Below are positions 1-11,907 of a DNA stretch of 64,000 nt, piece after piece. The number at the start of each line of letters is the position of its first letter. The first letter of the stretch is position 1. The translations under genes were made by a program, and so were the position numbers. The stretch comes from Inia geoffrensis (Eukaryota > Chordata > Mammalia > Artiodactyla > Iniidae). Where the stretch lies: the NCBI GenBank assembly GCA_036417435.1, contig CM070899.1, positions 153,765,494 through 153,829,493 on the forward strand. The letters run 5' to 3'. Under the pieces are notes generated by a model. It saw only the letters and a program-made list of their open reading frames with translations. It made no database searches and had not been told where the DNA came from.

Positions 1-740
1 CCATCACTGTACACTGAGGGCATACATTGCTTATACACCTTATACACCTTTTCTCCCCCTGCAGGCCATCTTCCATACCCTGCCAGAAGGATCTGCCTAA
101 AACACAAATCTGATTCTGTCATGCCCACTACCAAACGTAAAATAGATAGCTAGTGGGAAGCAGCCGCATAGCACGGGGAGATCAGCTCGGTGCTTTGTGA
201 CCACCTAGAGGGGTGGGATAGGGAGGGTGGGAGGGAGAGAGACGCAAGAGGGAAGAGCTATGGGGACATACGTATATGTATAAGTGATTCACTTTGTTAT
301 AAAGCAGAAACTAGCACACCATTGCAAAGCAATTATACTCCAATAAAGATGCTAAAAAAAAAAAAAAAGTCCTTCAGAGGCCCCTCAGGATAAACCTCTA
401 TTGGTTCCCGTTGCTGCTGGGCCCACCCCTCCCGTACCTGTGTCTGCTGACCCAGCTCTAACCATTCAGAACCACTTGCAGGTTCCACCCTGTGCCCTGT
501 CGGCTAACCCCGGTGGGCCACGCCCATGCTCCTCTGTGCTGATGTATGCTTCCCTTCAGCCTCCCTCCACTGTCCACCTGCTGTTTTCCTTCTCTTAAAA
601 CTCTGTTAAAACATCACCTGCGGCTTTAGGAATTTTTGCATCTGTTTCCTGCACAACCACCCTCCCCCCAGAACTGGTTGCTCCATTGTCAGTGTTCTTA
701 TAGCATTTTGTGCTTACCTGGCCTATTGTGTCTTTCTTGT
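1..740 (+). repeat. L2 LINE fragment, split by an L1 insertion
   Basis: The flanks on both sides of the L1 at about 127-368 read as one L2 3' region. The left part resembles the L2 stretch around 'aaaacacaaatctgat'. The right part resumes with 'cttcagaggcccctcagga'. L2 is an ancient mammalian LINE and inert. The outer limits are approximate because the copy is diverged. Confidence 0.55.
127..368 (+). mobile_element. 5'-truncated L1 3' end with poly(A) tail
   Basis: About 240 bases match the cetartiodactyl L1 3' UTR end: the 'agctagtgggaagcagccgc' block, then the 'ttataaagcagaaacta' block, then AATAAA and an A-run at 355-368. It is one of only two L1 ends in the window on the + strand. The 5' junction is uncertain and I could not find a convincing target-site duplication. 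Confidence 0.85.
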
Positions 741-795
741 CCCTTTGGTTTTTGATTTCTGAGTGCTCAGAAAGAGAGATTTATGATTACCGGTA

Positions 796-1255
796 CAGGC
801 ATACTGCATTTTATTGTGCTTCGTAGGCATTGCATTTTCTACAGATTGAAGCTTTGTGGCAGCCCTGCACTGAGCGAGTCTATTGGAACCATTTTTTCAA
901 CAGCATTTGCTTACTTCATGCCTCTGTGTCACATTTTGATAATTTTAACAATATTTCAATTTTTTTCATTATTATCATATTTGTTGTGGTGATCTGTGAG
1001 GTTACTATTGTACATTACATGAAACTATTGTTACTAATTGGGTGTTGTTTTTTTTTTTTGCTTTGCATTTTTAAATTAAGATATGCACATTATTTTTTAG
1101 ACAATACTATTGCACACTTAGTAGACTACAGTATAGTGCAAACATAACTTCTGTATGCACTGGGAAGCCAAAAAATTTGTGTGACTTGCTTTATTGTGAT
1201 ATGCTTTATTGCAGTGGTCTGGTACTGAACCTGCAATATTGCTGAGGTATGCCTG
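796..1255 (+). mobile_element. Tigger1-type non-autonomous DNA transposon
   Basis: A 460-base element with inverted ends 'caggcatact...' and '...gaggtatgcctg', flanked on both sides by TA (794-795 and 1256-1257), the pogo/Tigger target duplication. The left half matches the Tigger1 5' region ('gctttgtggcagccctgc', 'tttttcaacagcatttgct'). The right half matches its 3' end. The transposase region is deleted. Confidence 0.85.
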
Positions 1256-1257
1256 TA

Positions 1258-2200
1258 TTTTATCCAATATCTAATTCATTAAAGTTATAAATGTAAAACC
1301 CGATTCTACTGTAAGCTTTTAAAAACAACTTGGAAATCTTGTAAATTTATTTGTAAATCTAGTAATATTTGTGTTAAAATGAAAAGCACTCATTTCACTT
1401 GCTCTTTGAATAGTGCTAAATTTATAAATTTAACCAATTAAATCCCACAAACAATACCATTTATATAGTCTGTTAATTAATTTCTCTTAAATATTTTAAA
1501 GTATAGTTATAGGTTCAATATGTATGAGTCTCATAAGGCTTAAAATGTAAATGAAACATATGCACATAAAAAGGCCTGCAAAGGTTATTACTATCATTAT
1601 ACCTTATTACAATCATTATATTCAACACAGGGATTTATTTCTTTATCCCACACCCCAAATAAGGGACTGTGGCCACCTGCGGTCCCCTACAAAATATTGA
1701 GAACCAAAATGTAGTCAAGCTCCAGGTAATTGGTTGGAGATTGGGACCTGGACTCAGAATGTGGGTCCTTCCTCCAGAGTGATTCTATCTGAGCTGGCAT
1801 CCGTTCAGCGGGCCCCTCACTGGTAGCAAGTGGCTGCCACACCAGCAGTCAACAGGACTTCCCTACCCCATTCCTTTCAGTGAGATCTTGTCTAATTTCA
1901 TATGTCAGTTTTTTCAGCAGACTGGCACCTTTCCTGAAATAACACATCTTGCAAAATGTCAAGGACTTGCTAGGTTCCTGCATTCTGGTTCCATTTTCCA
2001 GGATTTTATCCAGATCTCCCCATTTAGTGCCCAAGCCCTGGTGTGTTGTATAATTGTTGTTTATTTGTTTGCTCTTAAACCCGCGTATACTGATGGGATT
2101 TCATATACTTGACTCGGGTCGCAGGACGACTAGTTAAAACACTAGTAATCATTTACTCAGGGTTATAATTAGTACAGTTCTCATTGTTTACCATTCTGTG
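1258..2200. other. AT-rich intron sequence without recognised features
   Basis: The sequence is AT-rich to about 1620 and of mixed composition afterwards. The short open frames here have no recognisable protein similarity and no splice-site context that I can support. Treated as intron 1 sequence of SH3GL3. Confidence 0.4.
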
Positions 2201-2204
2201 GTCA

Positions 2205-2430
2205 TTTTACTGACTACTAATCACTGAGTCTCCAGGCCTAGAGGAGTGTCTAGCACACGAATGAGGCACTCAGTAAATATTTGTTTAGTGAATGATGCAT
2301 GTTTCCTTGAGTAGATTTGGATCTCTGTGAGGATTGGAATTGTCTTATTGATTTGCTGGGACCTAGCACAGACGGGAACTGGATCGTGATAGCCACTCAT
2401 ATGTACATATGAATGAATGAATGAATGAGG
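2205..2430 (+). repeat. MIR/L2-type 3' ends with short ATGA repeat
   Basis: Two motifs of the form 'ctagcaca...cagtaaatatttg...gaatga' are typical of the tails of MIR/L2 elements. The second ends in a short 'gaatgaatgaatgaatga' tetramer run (2411-2428). Both are highly diverged and family assignment is tentative. Confidence 0.45.
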
Positions 2431-2439
2431 CAGAAATTG

Positions 2440-3280
2440 CTGATAGTGATTGCTGAGTACATTAAAACAATTGGACAGACCTTTATTTCTTGAAAGGTCC
2501 TATACTGAACCCAAACCTGGAGCATCTAATGAGATTCTCTCCCTGCCACCTCCTTTTGAGCCTCTCCTCCCTGAGCACACAGCTGCCACTGTTGCTGTGA
2601 CTTGCTGAGCTCTCAGGGCAGGCTGGAGTTCAGAGGTGAAGCCCTGGGCTGACGTATCCTTTGGGCCCCACATGCCGAGTCCTATCAAGTGCTAAATCTC
2701 CCTCCACTTTTGGTCTTGGGTGGAACGCCCCACAGTGGGCATAGGGCCTGGCTGTGGAGTGGCCGCTAAGGCCTAGATGGTGAAACCCAGAAGTGTTCTG
2801 TTGTCGGCTCCCTGTAGTAAACCTTAACCAATGGGAGACCATAGGAGGGAGCTGGGCAGATGGACTTCCCTTTTTTCCTCCCTTACATGGGCTACTCTGA
2901 GGTCCAGTTTGTTCTTGCAACTCTTTCTGAGAAAGTCCCAAGTACCAAGTGGACACACCTGACAGGTGACCTGCTGTCTTCCTGGGTTATTTTGAAAGTG
3001 TCAGCATGATCACATGCTTTACTGCACACTCTTTAGTATCTTTCCTTGCCTCACTCCCTTTTTCTCCCCACCTTCACAGTCCTGGGCTTGTGCCTCTGGA
3101 ATAAATTGTCAGCACTTTAATCCTTGCCTCAGGCTCTGCGTTCTACAAGGGTAAGATGCTTTGGTAAAAGTTATAGTCATAAATTTTGGAATATTTTTCT
3201 TTGCCCTCTCTCTGTTCCTGAGATTTACAACTTTTTTGGGACTGGTTTATGCTGTTCATGACCTTAAGAGTAGAAAATAC
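2440..3280. other. Intron sequence, nothing recognised
   Basis: Mixed-composition sequence. Open frames on the minus strand between 2500 and 2956 show no domain or family that I recognise and lack a gene context. I see no repeat family either. Confidence 0.4.
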
Positions 3281-3284
3281 TACC

Positions 3285-3505
3285 TTTTCTGCTTTGCAAA
3301 TAGGTTCATCTGTACCGTTTTTCTAGATTCCACATATATGCATTAATATATGATATTTGTTTTTCTCTTTCCGGCTTCCTTCACTCTGTATGACAGTGTC
3401 TAGGTCCGTGCACATCTCTACAAATGACCCAATTGCATTACTTTTAATAGCTGAGTAATATTCCATTGTATATATGTACCACATCTTCTTTATCCATTCA
3501 CCTTT
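3285..3505 (-). mobile_element. Old L1 3' UTR fragment, antisense
   Basis: The complement carries the conserved L1 3' UTR segment: 'atggaatattactcagc' in its plus form, the 'tctagattccacatatatg' block and the 'ctctgtatgacagtgtctag' block. It is more diverged than the other L1 ends in the window and has no visible poly(A) tail. Confidence 0.75.
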
Positions 3506-3968
3506 TTTTGTTGTTTCCACCTGATCTTTATTCAGTGTTCCAAAGTTGTTGTTTGCTTATCAAAAACAAGCAGGAACTATTCAATTTTTTGAAAGCCACC
3601 AGCTTGTAACTCTGTTTATGGCACAGTTAACAACTTTATGAAAGTAAATTGAATAAATTTGTCTAAAAAAACCCTGTGTTTTTACATTCTGTGAAACTTA
3701 ACAGTAGAGGCATACCTTGCTTTATTGCACTTAGCAGATACTGTTTTTTTTTGTTGTTGTTGTTTTTACAAATTAAAGGTTTGTGGCAGCCCTGTGTCAA
3801 GCAAGTCTACTGGTGCCATTTTTCCAACAGCATTTGTTCACTCTGTGTCTTGTGTCACATTTTGGTAATTCCGGCAATATTTCAAACTTTTAAAGTATTA
3901 TTATATTTGTTATGGTGACCTGTGATCAGTGATCTTTAATGTTACTATTGCTAGTGTTTTGAGGTGGC

Positions 3969-5384
3969 ATGAACTGCGCCCATGTAAGACTGAACTTAAT
4001 AAATTTGTGTGTTCTGACTTCTCTACTGACCTGCTGTTACCCATCTCTCTCCCTCTCCTCTGGCCTCCATAACATAAAAGGGCAAGGTGAAGCAGCAAGT
4101 GCTGATATGGAAGCTACAGCAAGTTACCCAGAAGATCTAGCTAAGATAATAAATGAAGGTGGCTACACTAAACAACAGATCTTAAATGTAGATGAAACAG
4201 CCTTCTATTGGAAGATGCCATCTAGGACTTTGATAGCTAGAGAGGAGAAGTCAGTGCCTGGCTTCTAAGCTTCAAAGGACAGGCTTTGTTAGGGGCTAAT
4301 GCAGCTGGTGACTTTAAGTTGAAGCCAGTGCTCATTCACCATTCTGGAAATCCTAGGGCCCTTAAGAATTATGCCAAATATACTCTGTGTTATAAATGAA
4401 ACAACAAAGCCTAGATGATAGCACATCTGTTTACAACATTTTAAGCCCACTGTTTACAATATTTTAAGCCCATTGAATATTTTAAGCCCACTATTGAGAC
4501 CTACTGCTTAGAAAAAAAGATTCTTTTCAAAGTAGTACTGCTCATTGACAAGGTGTATGGTCTCCCAAGAGCTCTGATGATGTGCAAGATCCATGTTGTT
4601 TTCATGCCTGCTATTACAGCATCCATTCTGTAGCTCATGGATCAAGGAGTAATTTAGATTTTCGAGTCTCATTATTTAAGAAACACGTTTTGAAAGGCTA
4701 TAGCTGCCGTCGATGGTGATTCCTCTGATGGATATGGTCAAAGTCACTTGAAAACCTTCTGGAAAGGACTCATCATTCTAGAGGCCATTAAGAATATTTG
4801 TGATTCATGGAAAGAGATAGAAATAAGAACATTAACAGGAGTATGGAAGAAATGGATTCCATCCCTCATGAATGACTTTGAGGGGTTCAGGACTTCAGTG
4901 GAGGAAGTAACTGCAGATGTGGTGGAAGTAGCAAGAGAACTAGAATTAGGAGTGGAGCCTGAAGATGGGACTGAATTGTTGACATCTCCTGATAAAACTT
5001 GAGTGGATGAGGAGTTGCTTCTTATGGATGAGGAAAAAAAAAAGGTTTCTTGAGATGGAAGCTACTGCTGATGACGATGCTGTGAGGATTGTTGACATGA
5101 CAACAAAAGATTTAGAAATAAATTTAGTTGATAAAGCAGTGGAAGGGTTTGAGAGGATTGACTCCAATTTTGAAAGAAGTTCTACTGTGGATAAAATGTT
5201 ACCAAACAGCATTGCCTGCTACAGAGAAATTGTTCATGAAGGGAAGAGTCTGTTGATGTGGCAATTTCACTGTTGTCTTGTTTTAAGAAGTTGGCACAGC
5301 CTCCCAACCTTCAGCAACCACCACCCTGACCAGTCAGAAGCCATAAACATTGAGGCAGACCCTCCACCAGCAAAAAGATTATGA
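3969..5384 (+). pseudogene. Tigger1 transposase remnant (pogo/jerky family)
   Basis: The coding remains of the pogo-type transposase are broken into at least three frames. The 3969-4268 block ends with '[19 protein letters not shown]', which includes the first catalytic aspartate (VDE) of the DDE/D domain. The 4748-5002 block has '[19 protein letters not shown]' and an acidic helix. The 5007-5384 block has '[19 protein letters not shown]' and ends 'DPPPAKRL'. The N-terminal HTH DNA-binding region is largely missing, and stops and frameshifts separate the blocks, so no enzyme can be made. Similar domains survive in host genes such as JRK and TIGD, but this copy lies between Tigger TIRs and is a fossil. 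Confidence 0.85.
4437..4491 (+). repeat. Short triplicated motif inside Tigger1
   Basis: The motif 'attttaagccca' (with small variation) occurs three times, at about 4438-4449, 4461-4472 and 4480-4491. It looks like a local tandem expansion within the dead transposon. Confidence 0.7.
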
Positions 5385-5622
5385 CTTGCTGAAGGCTTGG
5401 ATGATGATTAACATTTTTTGTTAATAAAGTATTTTAAAATTGATATGTACATTGTTTTTTTAGACATAATGCTATTGCATACTTAGTACACTACAGTATA
5501 GTGTAAACATAGCTTTTGTATGTGCTGGAAAACAAAAAAAAAATTGTGTGACTTTATTGTGATCATCACTTTATTGTGGTGGTCTTGAACTGAACTCACA
5601 ATATCTCCAAGGTATGCCTGTA

Positions 5623-6700
5623 TAAACAACCCAAATTATGAAGGCTGTATCTTAGGGTAAATTCCAATTTTAGATTTGTAAAGTGCATCACAAAAGTACT
5701 TTTTGCTCCAATATTTTTGTCTCCTCCTGACTTACAGATTTTTTAAAAAAAAATTCACTTTGCTTATTATGGTCCTTAATGGGAATGTAAAGGTGGAATT
5801 CAGAACGGGATTATTGATATCACGAGGAGAACAGACATTTGAAGGTCGATTTATTCATTTTCTTATTTGGTTGCAAGATCTTAGTTACTTGTTCTAGACA
5901 TATGAGAACCTATCTTGCATTTAAGACTTACCAGCCTCCTTTTGGACAGTTTGTAGGAGAGGAAAGAAAGCTGATGATTCATTAGGAAAATAGGTATTTT
6001 ATCAGTAATGTTAATTGCAGTTATTTCATATTCAGACAAATTTAATAAAGATCAGATTTCTCTCTAGGAATAATGTAAACTTCTGATCTGGAGAATGACT
6101 TAAAGTCATCAGAAGATGTGGCTATGGTTTTAGACTGTGACAACTGTGTATCTAAATTACAGCCTTCTCTCTGAGGGTCTAATTTGGTGTTCAGGAATCA
6201 CCTTCTCCGAGGAGGATGCATTTTCCTCACCAGTGTGGAAATGGAAAGCAGAATTGCCGACCAAAGGTGTGGATCATTTACAGAGCATGAAAATCACAAA
6301 AGAAACCTTTGGCACCTTCCTTGGGGCTGCCTCAGAGCTCCAGCAGTTCTGGTACCTAGAGTGAGTGAGGTCTGTAACAGTTACCACATTTCATGGAATG
6401 TGAGTGTAGATAGGAAACACCCAGTAGGAGACAGGGTGAGGCTGCTGCACTTAACTGCACCTACTTCCTGGATTCAGTTTTGTGTTGGTCCTAGTTCTCA
6501 GCACACCTGTCTCCCATACTACTCAGGAATAGAGCCTAACATCTTATGTGTTTGTGTTTTATTGATTTCTAAGAACTTCGTTATATAGTTGGCACCCTTG
6601 CTAGCACTTAGTATTGTCAGACTTTCAGATTTTTTGCCCCTCTGGTAAATATGTAGTAATAACTCATTGATGTTATAATTTACATGTCCTTGGAGACCAA
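5623..6700. other. Intron sequence without recognised features
   Basis: Unique-looking sequence. Two overlapping open frames (6137-6588) have no recognisable domain, start context or splice signals that I can support. Confidence 0.4.
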
Positions 6701-7640
6701 GAGGTTAAACATTTTAATTTATTCATTGGCCACTTAAATTTCCTTTTTAGTGACATACCTGTTCAAGTACTGTGTCCATTTAAAAATATTTTTCTTTTTC
6801 TCATTTATTTGTGGCAGTTTTAAAATATATTCTGGGTACTGGTTCTTTGCTGTTATATGTTATGCACATATATTTTCCTACTCTCTGGCTTTTCTTTTTA
6901 CTCTCTAATGACTGGATGGTGTCTTTTGACAAAAAGAAATTCTTTATTTTAATGTAATAGGATTTATTTATTTATTTACTGTAGTCAGTTTTATTAGTCT
7001 TTCTTATCATAGTTTCTGATTTTGAAATCATGTTTAGAAAGGCTTCTGAGACTGCACCAATATTCCCATACCTATGGTGGCTTCATTTATATCATTTCAT
7101 TTTTAAAATATTTAAAATATTTATGAGTTCATCAGGAATTTTTTTGAAGTTATAGTTACAGCAATTTTTAAGAATTTTCTCATTGTCATCAATATGGTTA
7201 GTGAGTTTACTAAATAATTTGTCTTCTTCCTACTGAACTTAAATGCTACCTGTAATGTAAAACTAGATCCTACATATTGATTCTATTTCTGAACCTTCTA
7301 TTTTGTTCCTTGCTCTTTCTATTGATTTGGGCACTTTCTGTGTTTTACATTTTTATTTTCAAGACGGGTTTTAGGATCTCTTTGTCAGTTTACTCAAAAT
7401 ATTGGCATAAGCATTGCTGTTGGGGTTGTGTTATGTAATTATCTGTGGAAAAACAGCTGGTTTAGGATTTTGAATCCTCCCACTTAACGCATTTATCATA
7501 TCTTCTTGCCATTTACTTTTGAATTCTTTTATGTCCGTCAGTAAGTACTTTGTAGGTTTCATTTCAATATAGGTCTAACAAATTCTTCTTAAGTATTCAA
7601 AGTACTTGATGTTTTTTGTTGCTGGTGTGAATTGGCTCTT
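6700..7640 (-). mobile_element. Ancient L1 fragments, antisense
   Basis: T-rich sequence that on the complement resembles diverged L1 ORF2 and 3' regions, including the 'gccatttacttttgaattc' and 'tttgtaggtttcatttc' stretches. It has many changes and no tail. Boundaries are approximate. Confidence 0.55.
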
Positions 7641-7770
7641 TTCTCCTGTGCGTTTTTTAATGTGTGGCTTTTCAAGCCCCTTCTCCCTCAGACATCAAGG
7701 GCTTCTAGGAGTGGCTGACAGGTGTGGAGCATCACAGCTCTGTTCTTATTTGTTTACCATAATAAGTTTT

Positions 7771-7957
7771 TTAAAAAATTTTATTTAATTTTGGCTGCAC
7801 CGGGTCTTAGTTGGAGCACACAGGATCTTTAGTTGTGGCATGCTGACTTAGTTGTGGCACGCATGCGAGATCTAGTTCCCTGACCAGGGATCGAACCTGG
7901 GCCCCCTGCTTTGGGAGCGCAGAGTCTTACCCACTGGACCACCAGGGAAGTCCCAAC
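7771..7957 (-). mobile_element. CHR-type tRNA-Glu SINE, antisense
   Basis: On the minus strand it begins 'gggacttccctggtggtcc'. It carries an A-box-like 'ccagtgggtaagactc' and a B-box 'ggttcgatccc', followed by the tRNA-unrelated region and an A/T-rich tail at about 7771-7790. It is about 185 bases long and moderately diverged. Confidence 0.85.
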
Positions 7958-8129
7958 AGGTTTTATTTGTATAAATAATTCTCCTGCTTAAAAATATGTA
8001 ATTTTCCTGACTGGCTGTTATTGAAATTTGAAAATCTATTTTTGTGTATACTTATTTTCAACTAACGACCTTTACTGATATCTTTCATTGGTTTGAATTT
8101 CTTTTTAGTGATTCATCTCGGATCTTTTC

Positions 8130-8790
8130 AAGTATTCATTTGTTCATTTGAAACACATTTATTGAGTACATACTATATACCAGACACTTTTCTAGGTGTT
8201 TGGGGTGTATCAGTGGACAAAAGCGATAAGTATATTACATGGTAAGTTCAAAAGTGATAGGGACTTTGGAGAGAAAGAAAAGGTAGAACAAAAGGAAGAT
8301 GGATTGGGGCAGTAGAGGTAGGGCATGGGGCAGTTGCAATTTTAAATAGGATGGTCAGTGTACATCTCATTGAGAAGGTAACATTTAAGCAAAGACTTGG
8401 AGGCGAGGAAGTTGGCTGTGCAGATATCTGCTGGAAATGTGTGCTAGGCAGAGGGAACAGCCTGTGCAAAGGCCCTGGAGCAGGAGCCTGCCTGAGGTGT
8501 TTGAGTACCAGGGAGGAGAGTGGCTGGAGCAGAATGAACGAGGGGGAGAAGAAGGGTGGTCAGGGAGGATGAGAGGCTGTTTCTGTGGGGCCTTGCTGCA
8601 AAGATTTTGGCTTTTACGTTGAGTGAAAAGAGGAGCCACTGCAGGGTTCTGGAATATTGGAGGGGCAAAGGTGGACTTAAATTTTAACAAGATCATTCTG
8701 GTTGCTCCTTTGAGAGCAGACTTCAGAGAGGCAAAGGTAGGAGCAGGAGACAGGCTATTGGAAAGTCACCTCTCCCAGCACCTTACTGGG
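8130..8790 (-). repeat. L2 LINE fragment, antisense
   Basis: It begins with the reversed L2 3' end ('acacatttattgagtacata'). It continues through 'ggccctggagcaggagcc', 'gggccttgctgcaaagattt' and 'aagatcattctggttgc', a run typical of L2 read in reverse. Open frames over this stretch on both strands are incidental. Confidence 0.7.
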
Positions 8791-9344
8791 GATTAAGCAC
8801 TTTGTGAGCCTTTATGGAATGAATGTTTTTAAATACACACTGAGTGTTTTAGTATGCTTTTGAGAAGAATCACACATTTAAGAAATACACATTTTTTTTT
8901 TAGGAAAGGGTGGGACAGAATATGAGGGCAGTGGAATTGTCTATGGAACAGGCCATTTTGCTCAAGCCTTGTCTTGGGTGAAGAAGACAGGAAAATAAAG
9001 GTTGACCTGCTTTGGAGGTGAAGAATAGGGAGGTATGCGCTACATGTACTAAGATTAGAATCCAAGGATATTGTTGGAGTAAAATCCCTCCCATGAACAC
9101 TGTAGAGGGCCGGGGGATGGCAAGGATTATTATGATGATATTCACGTTTTGTTTCCAAATGATCACTGTGGATTCTAGCTTTAAATTAGTTTATATTTTC
9201 TGCTGTCTCACTTCTTACTAGCTATTCATCCAGGAGATCAGAACTTCTCAGTAATTTGTTGCTCAAAAGTGGAGTAATTAATGAAGAATTTTGTTTTTAA
9301 GTTAAGACCTTATATTTCAAATCCAGTTTTATTGGTATGATAAA

Positions 9345-9400
9345 TGTTGGTTCCTGTTAAATTTAACAGGTTGGTCAGTGTTGGTTCCTGTTAAATTTAA
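9345..9400 (+). repeat. 22-bp exact direct duplication, 34-bp period
   Basis: The 22 bases at 9345-9366 (starting tgttggttcctg, ending aaatttaa) recur exactly at 9379-9400, separated by 12 bases. It is a small segmental tandem duplication in otherwise unique intron sequence. Confidence 0.9.
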
Positions 9401-10980
9401 GAACTATATTTACACTCTTAAGAAGATGGTTTAAACTTTTGGAGAAGAAAGAGTAAAGTTCTTTAAAGAATATGCTATTTTTATAATGTCTCCCTCATTA
9501 TCCTGAAATATGAATAATTCATGGATTTAACCCTAAAATAAGTAGAAACTATCCTTTGCTGTCTAAATGAGTTTGTAATCACTTTGGGGAGATTCCTCCC
9601 CAGGCCCCGCCTCCCACCCCGAACTTCACAAAACCTATCTAAAATTACACTCTTGGAAAAAATTCAACCAAAAACCACTCCAAAACACTTGGTATGGAGG
9701 TTCACGTTTCTATTTGGTCCTTTCACTATGGGCCCACACACTTTGTCCATCCTTATGGAGCACACCCAGTTCTAGGTTAAGGTTAGAAGTGAATACATTA
9801 ATGTATGGGTTTGTGTTGAAGGAAAAACAGAAGAGAGTGTCATGGAAAGCTTAAGGATTTTTTTTTCTTATTTGAGAATACAAAGTGCTTTTTGTTATTA
9901 ATGCATGTGCAATCAGACAACTTCATCCAGAGTGCACAACGGTTCTGTAATATGGCTCTGCCTGGTGCAAAATAGCTCATTTTGTATAGAAATGCAGAAT
10001 TGCTTCATGTAAATAGAATAGAAAGAATCTTTGCTTTATTCACATATGAATAAAACGTCTTTGTTCATGGAAAAGAAAAGTGCCTCTTATTGTTTAGAAG
10101 CTGTGTGAATTTTAAATTCAGCTGATGGCTCACTATATTTTATCTTTCAGGGAAAAAAAATTAGCTTTGCTTATTACCAGTTTGGGCCCTAATGCCTCAT
10201 CTGGTGGCATAAGTGATTTTTGCTTTGCACTTCAGTTATTATGTAAAAGACATCATGCTTGCCTCAGTCATCAGAGGCAACATATTTTAGATATAAAGTG
10301 TAAGAAAGAATAATGAATCGTGATTAGGGAAAATATAAATAGCTGTGGTACAGTCAAGGCTTGTGGACGTCTAAGTGAATTTATTTACATGTAAAGACAC
10401 AGGTAAGAAGGTCCGTGGAGTTGCTATTGTTGATCCTCAGTTGTGCTGTTGGGCTTGCTGGCAGCCAAAGTGAAGAGGGAAGCAATGAGTTAATCCTTTC
10501 TCTGGCTCTGGAAAGGACTACTTAGAGCATGTGTACCACCAGGCAGGAGTATGACATTTAGGCTTTCCCCAAAGAAAACTGGCCAATCAGAAGAGCAGAT
10601 TGAAGGAAAGGGATGCTGGTGGGCTCTGGCATCTCGGTGTCTGGGCCTTAGGCCTTGCTCTTGTAGAAGGCACCTCCTCTGCAGAGCTACCTGCAGGAGG
10701 ACAGGTAGAAATAGAGCTGGCAGGAGTGCCTGGTGTCCAGTCCCACCAGCTCTCCAGCTCCACATGTGAACTACTGGCCTCCTTCGAAGTGTTCACTGGT
10801 CCTTAGCAAAGTGAGAAAAGTATAAGGACAAATAAGAGAACATGTGAGCTTCCATCAAATCTGAATTTACCTGATTTCCAAGTTTATGTTCTTCCTATAA
10901 TTTTGGTATTGAAAGGTCCTTATTCAAATGAAACAGCAATAAAGAAGACGAAGTGCCCTTTCTAAGAAAATGAAAACTTG
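9401..10980. other. Repeat-poor intron island
   Basis: Nearly 1.6 kb with no transposon that I recognise. The block 9830-10330 is AT-rich with octamer/homeodomain-like words (such as atgcatgtgcaat and catgtaaata). That could be a conserved non-coding element, but no conservation data are available here. Open frames at 10490-10806 overlap on both strands and have no recognisable family. Confidence 0.35.
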
Positions 10981-10989
10981 AAAACACTT

Positions 10990-11155
10990 TGTTAGATGGT
11001 AAAAATAATAAAATTAATTATAATATTATTATATTTTATATCTATTATTTTATTTGAATATAACATATTTTGTAATATTTTATAATATAATTATGATTGG
11101 ATAACTAATTTATGATAAATATTATATTTTATATTTTATTGTTATTATTACTACT
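10990..11155. repeat. AT-rich low-complexity tract
   Basis: About 165 bases composed almost entirely of A and T (TTATAT/ATTATA words), ending in short TTA and CTA trinucleotide runs. It is a low-complexity intron sequence. Confidence 0.85.
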
Positions 11156-11159
11156 ACTG

Positions 11160-11740
11160 CCATTTTTGGTATTTGCTGCCCATAAGATCCCAAAGTCTGG
11201 AGACGCCTGTCCTCTTGGACTGTGAGCGTCCCCACCAGCTGCTTAGTCTCTAGGGTCCCAGTGAAATGTCCCAGTTTGCTCCCCCAGTACTCCTTTCCCC
11301 TGCCCAACTCATGTTGGCTCCCGAGAAGCCACACTCCTGACCTTTCCCATCCCTCCTGGGATTTCCTCCTAGCACCCTGACCCTACAGGGCGGGTATGGC
11401 ATGGCGCCCTAATGTGGACAGCTGCAAGCTCGCAGGGGTCCAGGGTCAGAGGGGAGTTTGTCCCTTGGGCCAATGCTGGACCTAAGGGATTCAGGCCCTT
11501 GGATGCACAATCACTTGGCATGCAGTTCTGCACATTATCAGTAAGACAGACTCACTGCGGTGGGAGTTTCCCATGGAAAAGCATGTGGTATAGGGGTCTT
11601 CAGACCTGCGTCCCATGAAGAGGTCTAGGATGGCTCTGACAGGTCCTCTCAAGGGGAATAAATGCCACCTGTCACTTCAGGGGACTTGGCCCATCCCTAC
11701 TTCTGTCCATTAATGGGGATTAAAAGAAAAAAAAACTCTT
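11160..11740. other. GC-richer intron sequence, nothing recognised
   Basis: A stretch with higher GC than its flanks. No exon, promoter signature or repeat family could be identified. Confidence 0.35.
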
Positions 11741-11745
11741 CAGGT

Positions 11746-11907
11746 GCTTCCCTGGTGGCGCAGTGGTTGAGAGTCCGCCTGCCATTGCAGGGGACATGGG
11801 TTCGTGCCCCGGTCCGGGAAGATCCCACGTGCTGTGGAGCGGCTGGGCCCGTGAGCCGTGGCCGCTGAGCCTGCGCGTCCGGAGCCTGTGCTCCGCAACG
11901 GGAGAGT
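11746..11907 (+). mobile_element. CHR-2-type SINE, 3'-truncated
   Basis: It begins 'cttccctggtggcgcagtgg', has the B-box-like 'ggttcgtgccccggtccggg', and runs to 'ctccgcaacgggagag'. It lacks the usual terminal 'gcgtaccgcaaa' and A-tail. Confidence 0.9.

Larger units (their letters stand above)
3707..5620 (+). mobile_element. Tigger1 DNA transposon, near complete
   Basis: A 1.9-kb element with TIRs 'gaggcatacc...' and '...ggtatgcctg', flanked by TA at 3705-3706 and 5621-5622. It is shorter than a full-length Tigger1 (about 2.4 kb by recollection), so it carries internal deletions. It holds the decayed transposase listed separately. Tigger1 is a pogo-like Tc1/mariner element long inactive in mammals. 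Confidence 0.9.

Noticed and set aside
3969..5384. A domesticated host gene of the TIGD/JRK type
   Set aside because: The coding blocks are broken by stops and frameshifts and sit exactly between Tigger1 TIRs with TA duplications.
6137..6588. Possible novel exon from two overlapping open frames
   Set aside because: No recognisable family, no clear acceptor/donor pair, and the two frames overlap by chance.
11746..11907. tRNA-Glu gene suggested by A-box and B-box matches (also at other SINEs)
   Set aside because: The tRNA-like head cannot fold into a full cloverleaf with a mature acceptor stem and is followed by SINE body. These are SINE promoters, not tRNA genes.
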